Assembly (NCBI GenBank): GCA_009835005.1
Contig: WTFG01000001.1
Location: 598,696 to 662,695, forward strand
DNA: 64,000 nt
DNA from: Flavobacteriaceae bacterium Ap0902
GTDB lineage: Bacteria; Bacteroidota; Bacteroidia; Flavobacteriales; Weeksellaceae
Direction of reading: 5' to 3'
Shown: piece after piece, positions 46,842 through 55,691 of the stretch
Layout: the number at the start of each line of letters is the position of its first letter
Position numbering within the stretch: position 1 is the stretch's first letter
The notes under the pieces: model-generated
Seen by the model: the letters and a program-made list of their open reading frames with translations, nothing else
Databases searched by the model: none
What the model was told of the DNA's origin: nothing
Position numbers and translations under genes: made by a program

Positions 46842-47720
46842 TTATAGAATATGTTTTTGAGCGTGATAGCTTGATCTTACCAATGGACTACTTTCCACAT
46901 GTCTAAAGCCCAATCCTTTGGCAAAATCCTCAAACCCTTTAAATTCTTCTGGGGTTATGAATTTCTTTACAGGAAGGTGTTTTTTACTAGGCTGTAAATA
47001 TTGCCCTATGGTGATGATATCTACACCAGCGCCCGCAATGTCTTCTATCGTCTCATACACTTCATCAATTTCTTCTCCAAGACCCAGCATAATACCTGTT
47101 TTGGTGCGTCGTTGCCCTTGGTCTTTCATGTATTTTAAAACATCTAGGCTTCTTTCATACTTCGCTTGGATTCTCACCTCACGTGTAAGTCTTTTGACTG
47201 TTTCCATGTTATGAGAAATAACCTCTGGCTTCACCTCCAGTATTCTATCTACGTGTTGGTATATCCCTTGAAAATCTGGAATTAAAGTTTCCATGGTTGT
47301 CCCAGGGCTAATTCTACGAACAGCTTTCACAACTTCTGCCCAAATAATGGATCCCATATCTTTAAGATCATCACGGTCTACAGAGGTAAGCACGGCATGT
47401 TTGATTTGCATGAGTTTAATGGAATTCGCTACTTTCTCTGGTTCTGTCCAGTCCACCGCATTGGGTCTTCCCGTCTTTACGCCACAGAAACCACATGATC
47501 GTGTACAGACATTTCCTAAAATCATGAATGTAGCTGTACCTTCTCCCCAACATTCACCCATGTTAGGACAAGAGCCACTTTGGCAAATGGTATTTAATTC
47601 ATACTTGTCTACTAATCCACGTAATTCTTTGAATTTCTTACCCGTTGGTAATTTCACCCGTAACCATTTAGGTTTGGGTTCTTTTTTTTCTATATTTTTA
47701 TCTATTGTAGTTGTTGCCAT
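46842..47720 (-). CDS. lipA: lipoyl synthase
   Basis: Radical-SAM enzyme that inserts two sulfurs into protein-bound octanoyl groups. The auxiliary cluster cysteines are Cys46, Cys51 and Cys57 (CQSGSCPNMGEC); the SAM cluster is CTRSCGFC (Cys72, 76, 79). The C-terminal SSPLVRSSYHA supplies the serine ligand to the auxiliary cluster. The 292 residues are normal. It would lipoylate the E2 protein encoded at 15.9 kb. Confidence 0.98.
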   Translation of the reverse strand: MATTTIDKNIEKKEPKPKWLRVKLPTGKKFKELRGLVDKYELNTICQSGSCPNMGECWGEGTATFMILGNVCTRSCGFCGVKTGRPNAVDWTEPEKVANSIKLMQIKHAVLTSVDRDDLKDMGSIIWAEVVKAVRRISPGTTMETLIPDFQGIYQHVDRILEVKPEVISHNMETVKRLTREVRIQAKYERSLDVLKYMKDQGQRRTKTGIMLGLGEEIDEVYETIEDIAGAGVDIITIGQYLQPSKKHLPVKKFITPEEFKGFEDFAKGLGFRHVESSPLVRSSYHAQKHIL

Positions 47721-47724
47721 ATTA

Positions 47725-47732
47725 CAAATTTA
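47725..47732 (-). promoter_or_regulatory. -7 promoter box TAAATTTG for lipA
   Basis: Exact TAnnTTTG match on the minus strand, four bases before the lipA ATG, again implying a leaderless or nearly leaderless mRNA. Confidence 0.58.
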
Positions 47733-47804
47733 GCAATATTAAAATTAATCTAAATAGAGATTACCACTTCCTAGTTTAAAGACTTTATTGGTTTAATAAT
47801 TCAT

Positions 47805-48353
47805 TTAATGCTTTTTAAACTCCTCTTCTAAAAGCTTTTTTGCACGCAGAAGGCGAACTTTTACATTAGACATCGTTAGGCCTAATTCTGTAGCAATATC
47901 TTTATAGGTTTTTTCTTCTAAATACCTAAGTTCAATTACTCTTTGATAGATTTCTGGTAGATTCTGAATGGCATTCATCAATTTTTTGTTGTCCTGTTTA
48001 ATGATGAAATGCTGTTCTGGTGTAGGTGTGGCAGCTTCTACGTCTATTTGTGCAAACGCATTATCTAACGAGATTTTAAGTTCTGGTTTTTTCCGTATAT
48101 AATCTATCATCGTATTATGGGCAATGGCCCTAATCCAAGTGCCAAATTCAAAATCAGTGTTGTAGAGTTTTAGTTTATTAAATACTTTGGTGAATGTACT
48201 TATGGTGATATCTTCCGTATCTGCTTTGTGACCAATCTTGCTCAACACAAAATAGTAAATCTGATCCCAATATAAGTTCATTAGGGTCGTCTGGGCAGAT
48301 TGATTTCCTTTTTTAGCCTCTACAATTAGATTCTGTATATTATGCGCTTTCAA
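47805..48353 (-). CDS. ECF-type RNA polymerase sigma factor
   Basis: A sigma-70 family protein with region 2 (ALMNLYWDQIYYFV-like helix, DTEDITISTFTKVFNKL, GTWIRAIAHNTMIDYIRKK) and region 4 (LPEIYQRVIELRYLEEKTYKDIA, GLTMSNVKVRLLRAKKLLEEE). No anti-sigma gene is adjacent. The start is uncertain: TTG 48353 (LKAHNIQNLI) overlaps the upstream small gene by 14 bases and fits homologous N-termini, while GTG 48395 would overlap by 56. It is coupled to the small membrane protein gene before it. Confidence 0.9.
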   Translation of the reverse strand: MKAHNIQNLIVEAKKGNQSAQTTLMNLYWDQIYYFVLSKIGHKADTEDITISTFTKVFNKLKLYNTDFEFGTWIRAIAHNTMIDYIRKKPELKISLDNAFAQIDVEAATPTPEQHFIIKQDNKKLMNAIQNLPEIYQRVIELRYLEEKTYKDIATELGLTMSNVKVRLLRAKKLLEEEFKKH

Positions 48354-48546
48354 GCTTGGTATCCTTGTTATCGCAGTTTTCTGGCATTTTGCCACAGTAT
48401 CCGCAAGCCTCTCCAGTTTTGTTTAAATAAGGATTTTGGCTAGCGCAAGTACCAGCAAACTTTCCATCTTTTTTAGCCCAAATTTTAATGGCAATTCCTG
48501 CGAAAGCTATGAGTAAAAGACCTATGGTGATTAATAATAGTTCCAT
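48340..48546 (-). CDS. small Cys-rich membrane protein upstream of the sigma factor
   Basis: The 68-residue protein has one N-terminal helix (2-22) followed by a short domain with four Cys in TCASQ and CGYCGKMPENC. The Cys could bind metal or form disulfides. The family is not recognised. It overlaps the sigma factor start, and a TAACTTTG box lies upstream, so it is the first gene of the pair. A redox or signalling role for the sigma factor would be a guess. Confidence 0.75.
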   Translation of the reverse strand: MELLLITIGLLLIAFAGIAIKIWAKKDGKFAGTCASQNPYLNKTGEACGYCGKMPENCDNKDTKLESA

Positions 48547-48581
48547 AATATAATTGTCTTTATTTTTATTGATTATGCATA

Positions 48582-48589
48582 CAAAGTTA
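48582..48589 (-). promoter_or_regulatory. -7 promoter box TAACTTTG for the small protein-sigma operon
   Basis: Exact TAnnTTTG match on the minus strand, 35 bases before the ATG of the small Cys-rich protein. A second TAnnTTTG-like match (TATTTTTG) lies immediately upstream. Confidence 0.55.
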
Positions 48590-48877
48590 CAAAAATAGTT
48601 CCATGTAATTCATATAGCGTTAATACTATGATTAGATAGAGATTAGAAATTTAATGAATGTTTAGACATAGATAAATACGTCTTCTTATTATATATGCTG
48701 ATTAATTAAAGTTATAAAAGGGCTATGTTTAATTACTTAAAAACATAAAGAATTTAAATATAATCTATATTATGTATAAATACTTAAAAAAATATTCTTT
48801 TATACGTAATATTGATATGAATATTATGTTATTTATTCTTAAAAGATTAAATTAGCTTAAATTTTAAAAAATATATT
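48590..48877. other. AT-rich intergenic region, no gene
   Basis: About 290 bases, very AT-rich, between the divergent sigma operon and the T9SS cargo gene. I see no open frame, repeat or clear -7 box on the plus strand apart from AT-rich runs. Confidence 0.6.
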
Positions 48878-49783
48878 ATGAAAAAGATTTTTACAACTTT
48901 ATTATTAAGTGCACTAGTTTTAGGCCAAATTAATGCACAAACTTTCTCTTTTGAAGCGAGTGAAGGTTTTACCTTGGGGGACATTAATGGACAACAAGGT
49001 TGGATTTCCACTCCAGCTACTGATACTAATCTAGAAGGTCAAGAGATTACAGATACACGTGCATCTCATGGTGATAGGTCTTTGATGATTACAGCAGATA
49101 CTAGATTTGGAGTACAAGAAGGGCCTGTAGCAGGTGCGTTTTATGATATGGCAGAACCAACTGATGCTACAGATGGTTTTATACAGTTTGATTTCTATTA
49201 TGACTCTGTTAACTCTGGTAACTATGCATTAGATTTAGTAAATTTAGATGAATTATTACTTGTTTCTAGAACGTTGATTACAGAGAGTGGTAATTTGGCG
49301 ATAGTTAAAGAGGAAAATGGTCAACTATTTATTGTAGAGACTGTAAAAGTAACAGCAGGTTCATGGCACACGATTAGACTAGAATTTATGTCTACTGGTA
49401 TTAATACTTCTTTAGATGGAGAATTAGTAGACGTAGCAGCTTTAGTTTCTGATGTACCATACACACAATTGAGGTTTGTACATGATAACAATCCAAATGC
49501 GGTAGCTTATTTTGATAATGTAGGAATTAATGAAGTTTTAGCTACAGAAGAAGTTGTACTTACAGAGAAAGTTCAATTGTATCCAAACCCTGTGCATGAC
49601 GTATTAAATATTGTTTCTGGTTCAGAGGTGAAAAGTGTAGAAGTTTACACTTTCTTGGGACAAAAAATGAATTTAAAAAATGCCAATAGTAAACTAGATT
49701 TCTCTTCTTTGCCAAGTGGTGTTTATATTGTGAAAGTAGAAACAGAAAATGGTGTCACTTCACATAAAGTAGTAAAGAAATAA
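48878..49783 (+). CDS. secreted protein with type IX secretion (type A) sorting domain
   Basis: The 301-residue protein has a signal peptide (1-20, NAQ), a jelly-roll-like central domain (~22-220) with ASEGFTLGDINGQQGW at its start, and a C-terminal T9SS domain (~231-301). The latter begins VQLYPNPVHDVLNIV and ends SSLPSGVYIVKVETENG...KVVKK. Cargo with this domain is exported by the Por secretion system and usually attached to the surface. The central domain resembles carbohydrate-binding or concanavalin-like modules, without visible catalytic residues. A strong terminator follows. Confidence 0.92.
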   Translation: MKKIFTTLLLSALVLGQINAQTFSFEASEGFTLGDINGQQGWISTPATDTNLEGQEITDTRASHGDRSLMITADTRFGVQEGPVAGAFYDMAEPTDATDGFIQFDFYYDSVNSGNYALDLVNLDELLLVSRTLITESGNLAIVKEENGQLFIVETVKVTAGSWHTIRLEFMSTGINTSLDGELVDVAALVSDVPYTQLRFVHDNNPNAVAYFDNVGINEVLATEEVVLTEKVQLYPNPVHDVLNIVSGSEVKSVEVYTFLGQKMNLKNANSKLDFSSLPSGVYIVKVETENGVTSHKVVKK

Positions 49784-49813
49784 TTAAATTATAAGAAATT
49801 AGTTCAATCTATA

Positions 49814-49847
49814 AACCGCCTGATTATGAAATCAAGGCGGTTTTTTT
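49814..49847 (+). terminator. intrinsic terminator of the T9SS cargo gene
   Basis: AACCGCCTGATT pairs with AATCAAGGCGGTT (one bulged base) over a four-base loop, followed by seven T. It lies 30 bases past the stop. Confidence 0.92.
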
Positions 49848-49966
49848 ATGCGGTCAATTTTGCTAAGGCTTATGATGGTTTAAACGAAGCCAAGAACCAA
49901 GAGTTTTTTGTATACTATATAGATTTATGCGTTGGGGAATAAAATTATAAAGTTTTAATCTCCAAC

Positions 49967-51382
49967 TTAATGCAGGTCTATTTTTTCCATTAATTTAAAA
50001 CCTAGTAGATCAATTTTACCCATATCTGAATTAAAAGCAGACACATTGGATAAAATAATTACTCCATTCCTTGTGTTGACATCCATAACAAAAATAGAAG
50101 TATAGCCGCCAGTAGCACCATTGTGCCAATACCAATTATTATTGCTAGGTGATTTGAGTATATGCCAGCCAAGTCCTAGACTCATCCCTTCATCCACCAT
50201 CATGGTTTCAGCTCTGGTTAGATTTAGGTCTTCTTGGTCTTTATCCATGTGGGCTAACGCAAACTTAGTTAAATCTTCTATATTGGAATAAATAGCACCA
50301 GCACCAGCTAGAATGTTAAAATCCCATGGAGGTGTCGGGTCTCCATCAGCGTTCAACCCTATAATTAATTCATTTTCGATTTGTCCACGATTTGTAGTTG
50401 TGTGCGTCATGTTTAGAGGTTCAAAAATATATCTTTGTAATATATTTTCATAAGAATCATGCTCATTCTTTGATAAAATATAACCCAAAAGACCTGCGCC
50501 TAGATTAGAATATTGGTAGGTACCTGCATTGTGAAGCGATAGACTATCTTTTAAATATCTGATTAATTTTTCTTCATTATAATCCTTGTAAGGATTAGCA
50601 GGGTTTGCCTTATCTAGTTCCAAGTTAATTGGGAGCCTTGGCAGACCAGAGCTGTGGTTGGAAAGGCTCTTTAATGATATATTGATATTATCTTTTAGAT
50701 CTATATCTAGAATTTTATGGATGGGATCATTCAGATTTAATTTGTTTTGATTTACTTCATGAGCCAATAGTGTAGAAGTGAATATTTTACTAATAGAGCC
50801 AATTTCATATACACCAAGGTAATCTTGATTTTGTATAATAGAATCATTTAATTTTTGAATGTTTAGATAGAGAGGCTTTCCGTTTTGAATAATAGCTATG
50901 CTTGCCTGTGTTTGAGATGGAAAACTTTTGATATTTTCAAAAATTAAATTAGATAATTCTTCATCTATTCCCAATTTTTCTGAATCTAATTTATTTAAAA
51001 CATCTGCGTTTGCATCTTGATCTTCAAAAGGTTGGATGTATAGCCCACTAATTTTAGATTCCTCATCTACCGCCACATTCAGCGTCAATGTCATCTGGGC
51101 AAAATTGGTTTTATAAGAAGCATAACCATTTTTATATTGTATAAAGTTATAATCAACAATATTGCCTACTTGTTTCTTTAAGTTTTGCAAAAAATTAGAT
51201 GCTTTGGATAGAGGCAGAGCAGCTTGCATTTCTTTATTAAAATCATCAAAAATAGCTTGATAATCATCTTCATTGTAATATTTGATAAAACTTTTTGTAA
51301 CCCCCTCATTGTTTTTGAGTTCGGTTTGTCCCCAATTTAACTGTGGAGCTGTCAACAATAATAGATAGAATAAATATTTCAT
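49967..51382 (-). CDS. secreted serine hydrolase, class C beta-lactamase family, with N-terminal DUF3887-like domain
   Basis: A signal peptide (1-18) precedes a ~110-residue domain with DUF3887-like sequence (FIKYYNEDDYQAIFDDF). The class C/esterase fold (~150-460) has Ser196/Lys199 in GSISK, Tyr291-x-Asn in YSN and HNG (420-422), the three active-site motifs of penicillin-binding/beta-lactamase-like enzymes. Such proteins are often peptidases or esterases; resistance should not be assumed. It is transcribed alone, convergent to the T9SS cargo gene. Confidence 0.93.
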   Translation of the reverse strand: MKYLFYLLLLTAPQLNWGQTELKNNEGVTKSFIKYYNEDDYQAIFDDFNKEMQAALPLSKASNFLQNLKKQVGNIVDYNFIQYKNGYASYKTNFAQMTLTLNVAVDEESKISGLYIQPFEDQDANADVLNKLDSEKLGIDEELSNLIFENIKSFPSQTQASIAIIQNGKPLYLNIQKLNDSIIQNQDYLGVYEIGSISKIFTSTLLAHEVNQNKLNLNDPIHKILDIDLKDNINISLKSLSNHSSGLPRLPINLELDKANPANPYKDYNEEKLIRYLKDSLSLHNAGTYQYSNLGAGLLGYILSKNEHDSYENILQRYIFEPLNMTHTTTNRGQIENELIIGLNADGDPTPPWDFNILAGAGAIYSNIEDLTKFALAHMDKDQEDLNLTRAETMMVDEGMSLGLGWHILKSPSNNNWYWHNGATGGYTSIFVMDVNTRNGVIILSNVSAFNSDMGKIDLLGFKLMEKIDLH

Positions 51383-51562
51383 ATAACAACATTTAGATAG
51401 TGAAAGTACAAAATTTATTGGTTTCTGTATTATTCAGAAATCAATCATAGTGTATGCCTAAATATGATGGTGAAATAAAGCATGGCGAAATGAGACCAGT
51501 GGTTAAGTATAAAATTATGGAATAAATAATTTGAATTTAATTGCTCCATTCAAATTTTATAT

Positions 51563-51588
51563 TAACTTTGCAGTACAAAGTACTTTTA
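51563..51588 (+). promoter_or_regulatory. promoter/operator of the membrane protein-regulator operon
   Basis: TAACTTTG (51563-51570) is an exact -7 box. It overlaps a dyad CTTTGCAGTACAAAG (51566-51580) and a second palindrome AAAGTACTTT (51577-51586). The 24-base block 51565-51588 recurs with two changes before the gene at 52549. Being inside the core promoter, a bound protein would repress. Confidence 0.72.
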
Positions 51589-51590
51589 TT

Positions 51591-52211
51591 ATGAGTTTAA
51601 AATATCAAGAAGATTTAGCACATATACGCTCTATGATGGAGAAATCATCTCGGTTTATCTCTTTGAGTGGCTTGTCTGGCATATTCGCAGGGATATTTGC
51701 ATTAATTGGTGCAGGCGTTGCTCATTACTTGCTAGAGAGGTATGAGGTGAACTATTTTGATGGCGCTACAACGCATACTTATGCGATAGAATTAATTTTG
51801 AATTTAATGTTGGTAGCCTTGGCAGTTTTGGTGTTCTCTATTGCTTTTGGTATTTATTTTACCATTCAAAAAAGTAAAAAACAAAATATAAGTTTCTGGA
51901 ATCTCTTGACCAAAAATGTTTTGGTGCATTTGGCGGTCCCTCTAATAGCAGGGGGTGTATTCTGTCTTGCTTTGATCAATCAAGGTCATAATTATTTAAT
52001 AGCGCCTGAGATGCTTATATTTTATGGCTTGGCATTGGTGAATGTCTCTAAATTCACTTATGGAGACGTACGATGGTTGGGGTATTTGGAAATTTTCTTA
52101 GGCTTAATTGCTGCCTTTTACACTGGCTACGGATTGGTGTTTTGGGCACTTGGTTTTGGTGTGCTACACATCATCTATGGTATTATCATGTTCAATAAAT
52201 ATGATAAATAA
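51591..52211 (+). CDS. integral membrane protein, cotranscribed with a winged-helix regulator
   Basis: The 206-residue protein starts MSLKYQEDLAHIRSMMEKSS, a predicted amphipathic helix, then has about five membrane helices. The family is not recognised with certainty; similar proteins precede winged-helix regulators in flavobacteria. I use ATG 51591, since the in-frame TTG at 51531 lies upstream of the promoter box. Its stop shares one base with the regulator start (TAATG). Confidence 0.82.
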   Translation: MSLKYQEDLAHIRSMMEKSSRFISLSGLSGIFAGIFALIGAGVAHYLLERYEVNYFDGATTHTYAIELILNLMLVALAVLVFSIAFGIYFTIQKSKKQNISFWNLLTKNVLVHLAVPLIAGGVFCLALINQGHNYLIAPEMLIFYGLALVNVSKFTYGDVRWLGYLEIFLGLIAAFYTGYGLVFWALGFGVLHIIYGIIMFNKYDK

Positions 52212-52498
52212 TGAGTCTAATAGAAGGGTTAAATAAAGATTTTGAAAGTAGGGTACGGCTCGGGATTATGTCTATCCTGATGGTGAATGAGTGGGTGGAA
52301 TTTGGTGAAATCAAAGATTTATTAAACCTAACAGATGGCAATCTCGCAAGCCATAGCAAAACTTTAGAAAAGAAAAAATACATAGAAATTAAAAAAGAAT
52401 TTGTGGGGAAGAAACCCAAAACCTCTTATAAAGCCACAAAAATAGGCAAAGAAGCCTTCCAAAAACATATTACCGCGTTGGAAAACTTATTAAAATAA
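52211..52498 (+). CDS. winged-helix transcriptional regulator (HTH_34/ArsR-MarR-like)
   Basis: The 95-residue protein is a single winged-helix domain: RVRLGIMSILM, the recognition-helix region LTDGNLASHSKTLEKKKYI, and the wing FVGKKPKTSYKATKIGKEAF. This pattern matches small one-domain regulators that bind DNA as dimers, without a ligand domain. It probably binds the palindromic block found upstream of its own operon and of the gene at 52549. Confidence 0.9.
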   Translation: MSLIEGLNKDFESRVRLGIMSILMVNEWVEFGEIKDLLNLTDGNLASHSKTLEKKKYIEIKKEFVGKKPKTSYKATKIGKEAFQKHITALENLLK

Positions 52499-52512
52499 AA
52501 AAATTTATGCAT

Positions 52513-52538
52513 AAACTTTGTAATACAAAGTACTTTTA
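52513..52538 (+). promoter_or_regulatory. promoter/operator of the DUF4173-like gene
   Basis: Contains AAACTTTG (-7 box with one mismatch) overlapping the perfect dyad CTTTGTAATACAAAG (52516-52530), with arms CTTTGTA/TACAAAG, and AAAGTACTTT (52527-52536). It matches the upstream operator in 22 of 24 bases. Confidence 0.72.
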
Positions 52539-52548
52539 AATTACAATT

Positions 52549-53949
52549 ATGAAAACAAAAACAATTTATTATCTGTTAAGTGTTCTTCTATTCACTGCGC
52601 TATTTTATGATCAATTTGTAGGACTTAACTTGTCTATACTTGCACTTGCCTTGTTCGGGATTAGTACTTATGTGCAGCCTTACAAAGGTATTACCAAAAA
52701 CTTCAAATTCGCCATCATAGGAGGGAGTTTAGGCGCATTGTCCTTTGCTTATTATGGGGACTTTGTGTCTTTTTTGGTTGTTTTCCTTTCACTGAACTGG
52801 GTAGCCATGCTGATGTTTGATCCACACCAGAAGTTATTTAAACTATTTATTTTAGCACCATTAAATTACCTAATGTCGTTGCCCAATGTAGTAGATTCCA
52901 ATACAGATATTTCTACAGAGGGTTCTAGTCAAATATTCAAAAAAGTATTAGCCTATGCCATAGTACCTCTACTAATTACGTCCGTTTTTGCCATGGCGTA
53001 TGTGGCTTCTAGTGATGTAGCGAGTGATTTCTTTGCTAATTTAAACCTGAATATTGAATTTAGTTTCAAGAAGTTTTTGTGGGTTTTAATTTTAGGTATT
53101 GTTTTAATGTACTTTTTCTGGTATTTTAAACTTCCCCAAAAGTGGTTACTGGTATCTGCTCCATTACAAGATGATTATAAAACCCATTCTTTTACAACCA
53201 CTTCTACCTTTGATATGATACGCAAAAGTGCAGAAATTACTTTTGTGATGCTCAATATAACCTTGCTCATTTTTATCGCTGTTTATGGAATAGAAAATCT
53301 TTCTGCCGCAGAGAAAGTGAATTCTGTAAGTGCCAATGTGCATAAAAGAGTGTATGCCGTAATCGGATCCATCTTGATGGCGATTACACTCATCTTATTT
53401 TTCTTTAGAGGTTCCTTTAACTTTGATAAACAAAACTTGAATTTAAAGCGACTAACACTTGCATGGATTTGCCTGAATGCCGTATTGGTTTTTATTGCCT
53501 TTGCCAAAAATATAGAATATGTCTATATGCTCGGCTTTACAAAAAAACGTTTGGGTGTCTTTCTGTTTTTAATCTTGTGTTGGATAGGGCTTTATTTAAC
53601 CTTCAAGAAAGTGCATTTAAAGAAAACAAACTGGTATTTGATCCACCGCATGACTGCTGTGACTTACGCTAGTTTTGTTCTTATAGCTGTATTTAATAGG
53701 GGATGGATTATCACCAAATTCAATATAGAAACAGGGATTCCCATAGAAAATGAACTATGGTATTATGATTATACGCTTTCTGGAAATGAAGTATTACTCT
53801 ATGATTATTTTCTAGAAACGAATAATAGAAGCAAAATGATAGAACTGAAACTGGAATATCTAAATGATATACATACATGGGAATTAGACGGCGAAATACA
53901 ACCAATCTATACCCAATATATAATTAAAAAGAAAGCGTTAGATAAATAA
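52549..53949 (+). CDS. DUF4153/DUF4173-like integral membrane protein
   Basis: The 466-residue protein has about ten membrane helices, and a ~65-residue soluble C-terminal tail. The segment NVHKRVYAVIGSI...IEYVYMLGFTKKRLGVFLF resembles DUF4173. The function is unknown. It shares its operator with the preceding membrane protein-regulator operon and is likely co-regulated with it. Confidence 0.82.
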   Translation: MKTKTIYYLLSVLLFTALFYDQFVGLNLSILALALFGISTYVQPYKGITKNFKFAIIGGSLGALSFAYYGDFVSFLVVFLSLNWVAMLMFDPHQKLFKLFILAPLNYLMSLPNVVDSNTDISTEGSSQIFKKVLAYAIVPLLITSVFAMAYVASSDVASDFFANLNLNIEFSFKKFLWVLILGIVLMYFFWYFKLPQKWLLVSAPLQDDYKTHSFTTTSTFDMIRKSAEITFVMLNITLLIFIAVYGIENLSAAEKVNSVSANVHKRVYAVIGSILMAITLILFFFRGSFNFDKQNLNLKRLTLAWICLNAVLVFIAFAKNIEYVYMLGFTKKRLGVFLFLILCWIGLYLTFKKVHLKKTNWYLIHRMTAVTYASFVLIAVFNRGWIITKFNIETGIPIENELWYYDYTLSGNEVLLYDYFLETNNRSKMIELKLEYLNDIHTWELDGEIQPIYTQYIIKKKALDK

Positions 53950-54050
53950 CTGATGCATGTCTAATTGTATCCAGTCTTTGTAGGTTTATTAATTTTTTAT
54001 TTTTTTTCGTAAATTGAGGTCTATTTTAAATATAAATCAAAATCTAATCT

Positions 54051-55661
54051 ATGTTGAAAAAGATATTTTCATTTTTATATTTAATGATGACTATGTTGGC
54101 TTTTGGGCAAAATCAAGAACAGCATGAAATTGCAGATAAAATAAGTGACGGATTTACAGCCGTTGCAGACGCTTGGAGTGGTTTTGTGTTTTATCCTCTT
54201 AGATTTGGCAATGTAGAGGTGCCCGTGGTAGTGATCATCTTGGTTTTAACAGCGCTCATCTTTACCGTATTATTCAAATTTCCAAATATCAGATTATTGC
54301 CAACTTCCATTAACATATTACGAGGAAAGTATGACAATTTGGAATCTATCAACAGCATAGAAAGACTGGATGAGATAGAGATTGATGAGATTGATAATGA
54401 TGAAGATGATGCGATTGAAAGAAAACCTAAGAAGCTATTCAAGAGGAAAAAGAAAAAACAAGGAGAGGTTTCTCACTTTCAGGCATTAACTACAGCGCTT
54501 TCTGGGACTGTTGGGCTTGGGAATATTGCCGGGGTTGCCATAGCTTTATCTCTTGGTGGCCCAGGAGCTACTTTTTGGATGATGGTAGCAGGTTTTCTAG
54601 GGATGTCTTCTAAGTTTGTAGAATGTACCTTGGCTGTAAAGTATAGAGACATAGGCAAAAATGGGAAAACCTATGGTGGTCCCATGTATTATCTAAAGAA
54701 AGGATTGGCTGATGTGGGTAAAGGCTCGTTGGGTAAGTTTTTAGCTATTTTCTATTCTGTGATGATTATCGGAGGGTCTATAGGGAATAATATGTTCCAG
54801 AGTAATCAATCTACACAACAATTTGTGAATGTCTTGAATTTAAGTGGAAACGCTAATCTCTATTATGGTATTGCAACTGCAATTCTGGTAGGGGTAGTTT
54901 TAGTAGGTGGAATCAAGCGTATTGGGCAAATCACAGAGAAGATTGTTCCATTTATGGTATGTCTTTATATATTAACGGCTATCATTATTTTGATTATGCA
55001 TTACAATCATATTGGTAATGCTTTTTCTCAAATATTAGATGGTGCATTAAATCCAGAAGGAATTGCGGGTGGTTTCTTTGGCGTATTGGTACAGGGGTTT
55101 AAAAGAGCCGCATTCTCTAATGAAGCAGCAGTAGGAACATCTGCCATCGCCCACTCCGCAGTAAAAACAAACAATCCTTCATCTGAAGGTCTTGTTGCGC
55201 TTTTAGAACCTTTTATAGATACCGTAGTGGTTTGTACCATGACTGCGTTGATAATCATAATTACCAATGGAGATGGTGGTATTATGACTTATGGAATGGA
55301 ATCTCCCGATGGTGTTTTAGCCACTTCCAAAGCATTCTCTTCTGTCTTTCCTTGGTTTTCTTATATTCTTACAGTCGCTGTGATGTTATTCGCTTTTTCC
55401 ACAGTTCTTTCATGGTCTTATTATGGACTGCAAGGTTGGGTTTTCTTATTTGGAAGGTCCAAAACCGTGAAGAACATTTATAAAATATTGTTTTGTGTAT
55501 TTGTGGTAGTAGGTTCCATATCTACATTGGGGTCTGTAACGGATTTCTTTGATGCCATGATCTTTGCCATGGTAGTACCCAATGTGATAGGTTTATTCTT
55601 CTTATTCCCGAAAGTGAAAGAAGAATTAAGCAATTACTTAAAGAAAACTAGAAATGTATAA
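54051..55661 (+). CDS. alanine/glycine:cation symporter (AGCS family)
   Basis: Sodium- or proton-coupled amino-acid importer. The AGCS core shows GEVSHFQALTTALSGTVGLGNIAGVA (two adjoining motifs, 138-163), GGPGATFWMMVAGFLG and NEAAVGTSAIAHSA. A segment of ~45 residues is inserted between RGKYD (91-95) and GEVSHF: first acidic (DEIEIDEIDNDEDD), then basic (KKLFKRKKKK). The N-terminus (1-20) looks like a signal peptide. At 536 residues it is longer than typical 450-500 residue members. Repeat copy 5 follows its stop. Confidence 0.94.
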   Translation: MLKKIFSFLYLMMTMLAFGQNQEQHEIADKISDGFTAVADAWSGFVFYPLRFGNVEVPVVVIILVLTALIFTVLFKFPNIRLLPTSINILRGKYDNLESINSIERLDEIEIDEIDNDEDDAIERKPKKLFKRKKKKQGEVSHFQALTTALSGTVGLGNIAGVAIALSLGGPGATFWMMVAGFLGMSSKFVECTLAVKYRDIGKNGKTYGGPMYYLKKGLADVGKGSLGKFLAIFYSVMIIGGSIGNNMFQSNQSTQQFVNVLNLSGNANLYYGIATAILVGVVLVGGIKRIGQITEKIVPFMVCLYILTAIIILIMHYNHIGNAFSQILDGALNPEGIAGGFFGVLVQGFKRAAFSNEAAVGTSAIAHSAVKTNNPSSEGLVALLEPFIDTVVVCTMTALIIIITNGDGGIMTYGMESPDGVLATSKAFSSVFPWFSYILTVAVMLFAFSTVLSWSYYGLQGWVFLFGRSKTVKNIYKILFCVFVVVGSISTLGSVTDFFDAMIFAMVVPNVIGLFFLFPKVKEELSNYLKKTRNV

Positions 55662-55691
55662 GGAGTAAATATTTTAATTTATTGAATAAAG

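Noticed and set aside
51531..51590. TTG start 20 codons before the operon's membrane protein
   Set aside because: It lies upstream of the -7 box and operator, so would not be transcribed from that promoter.
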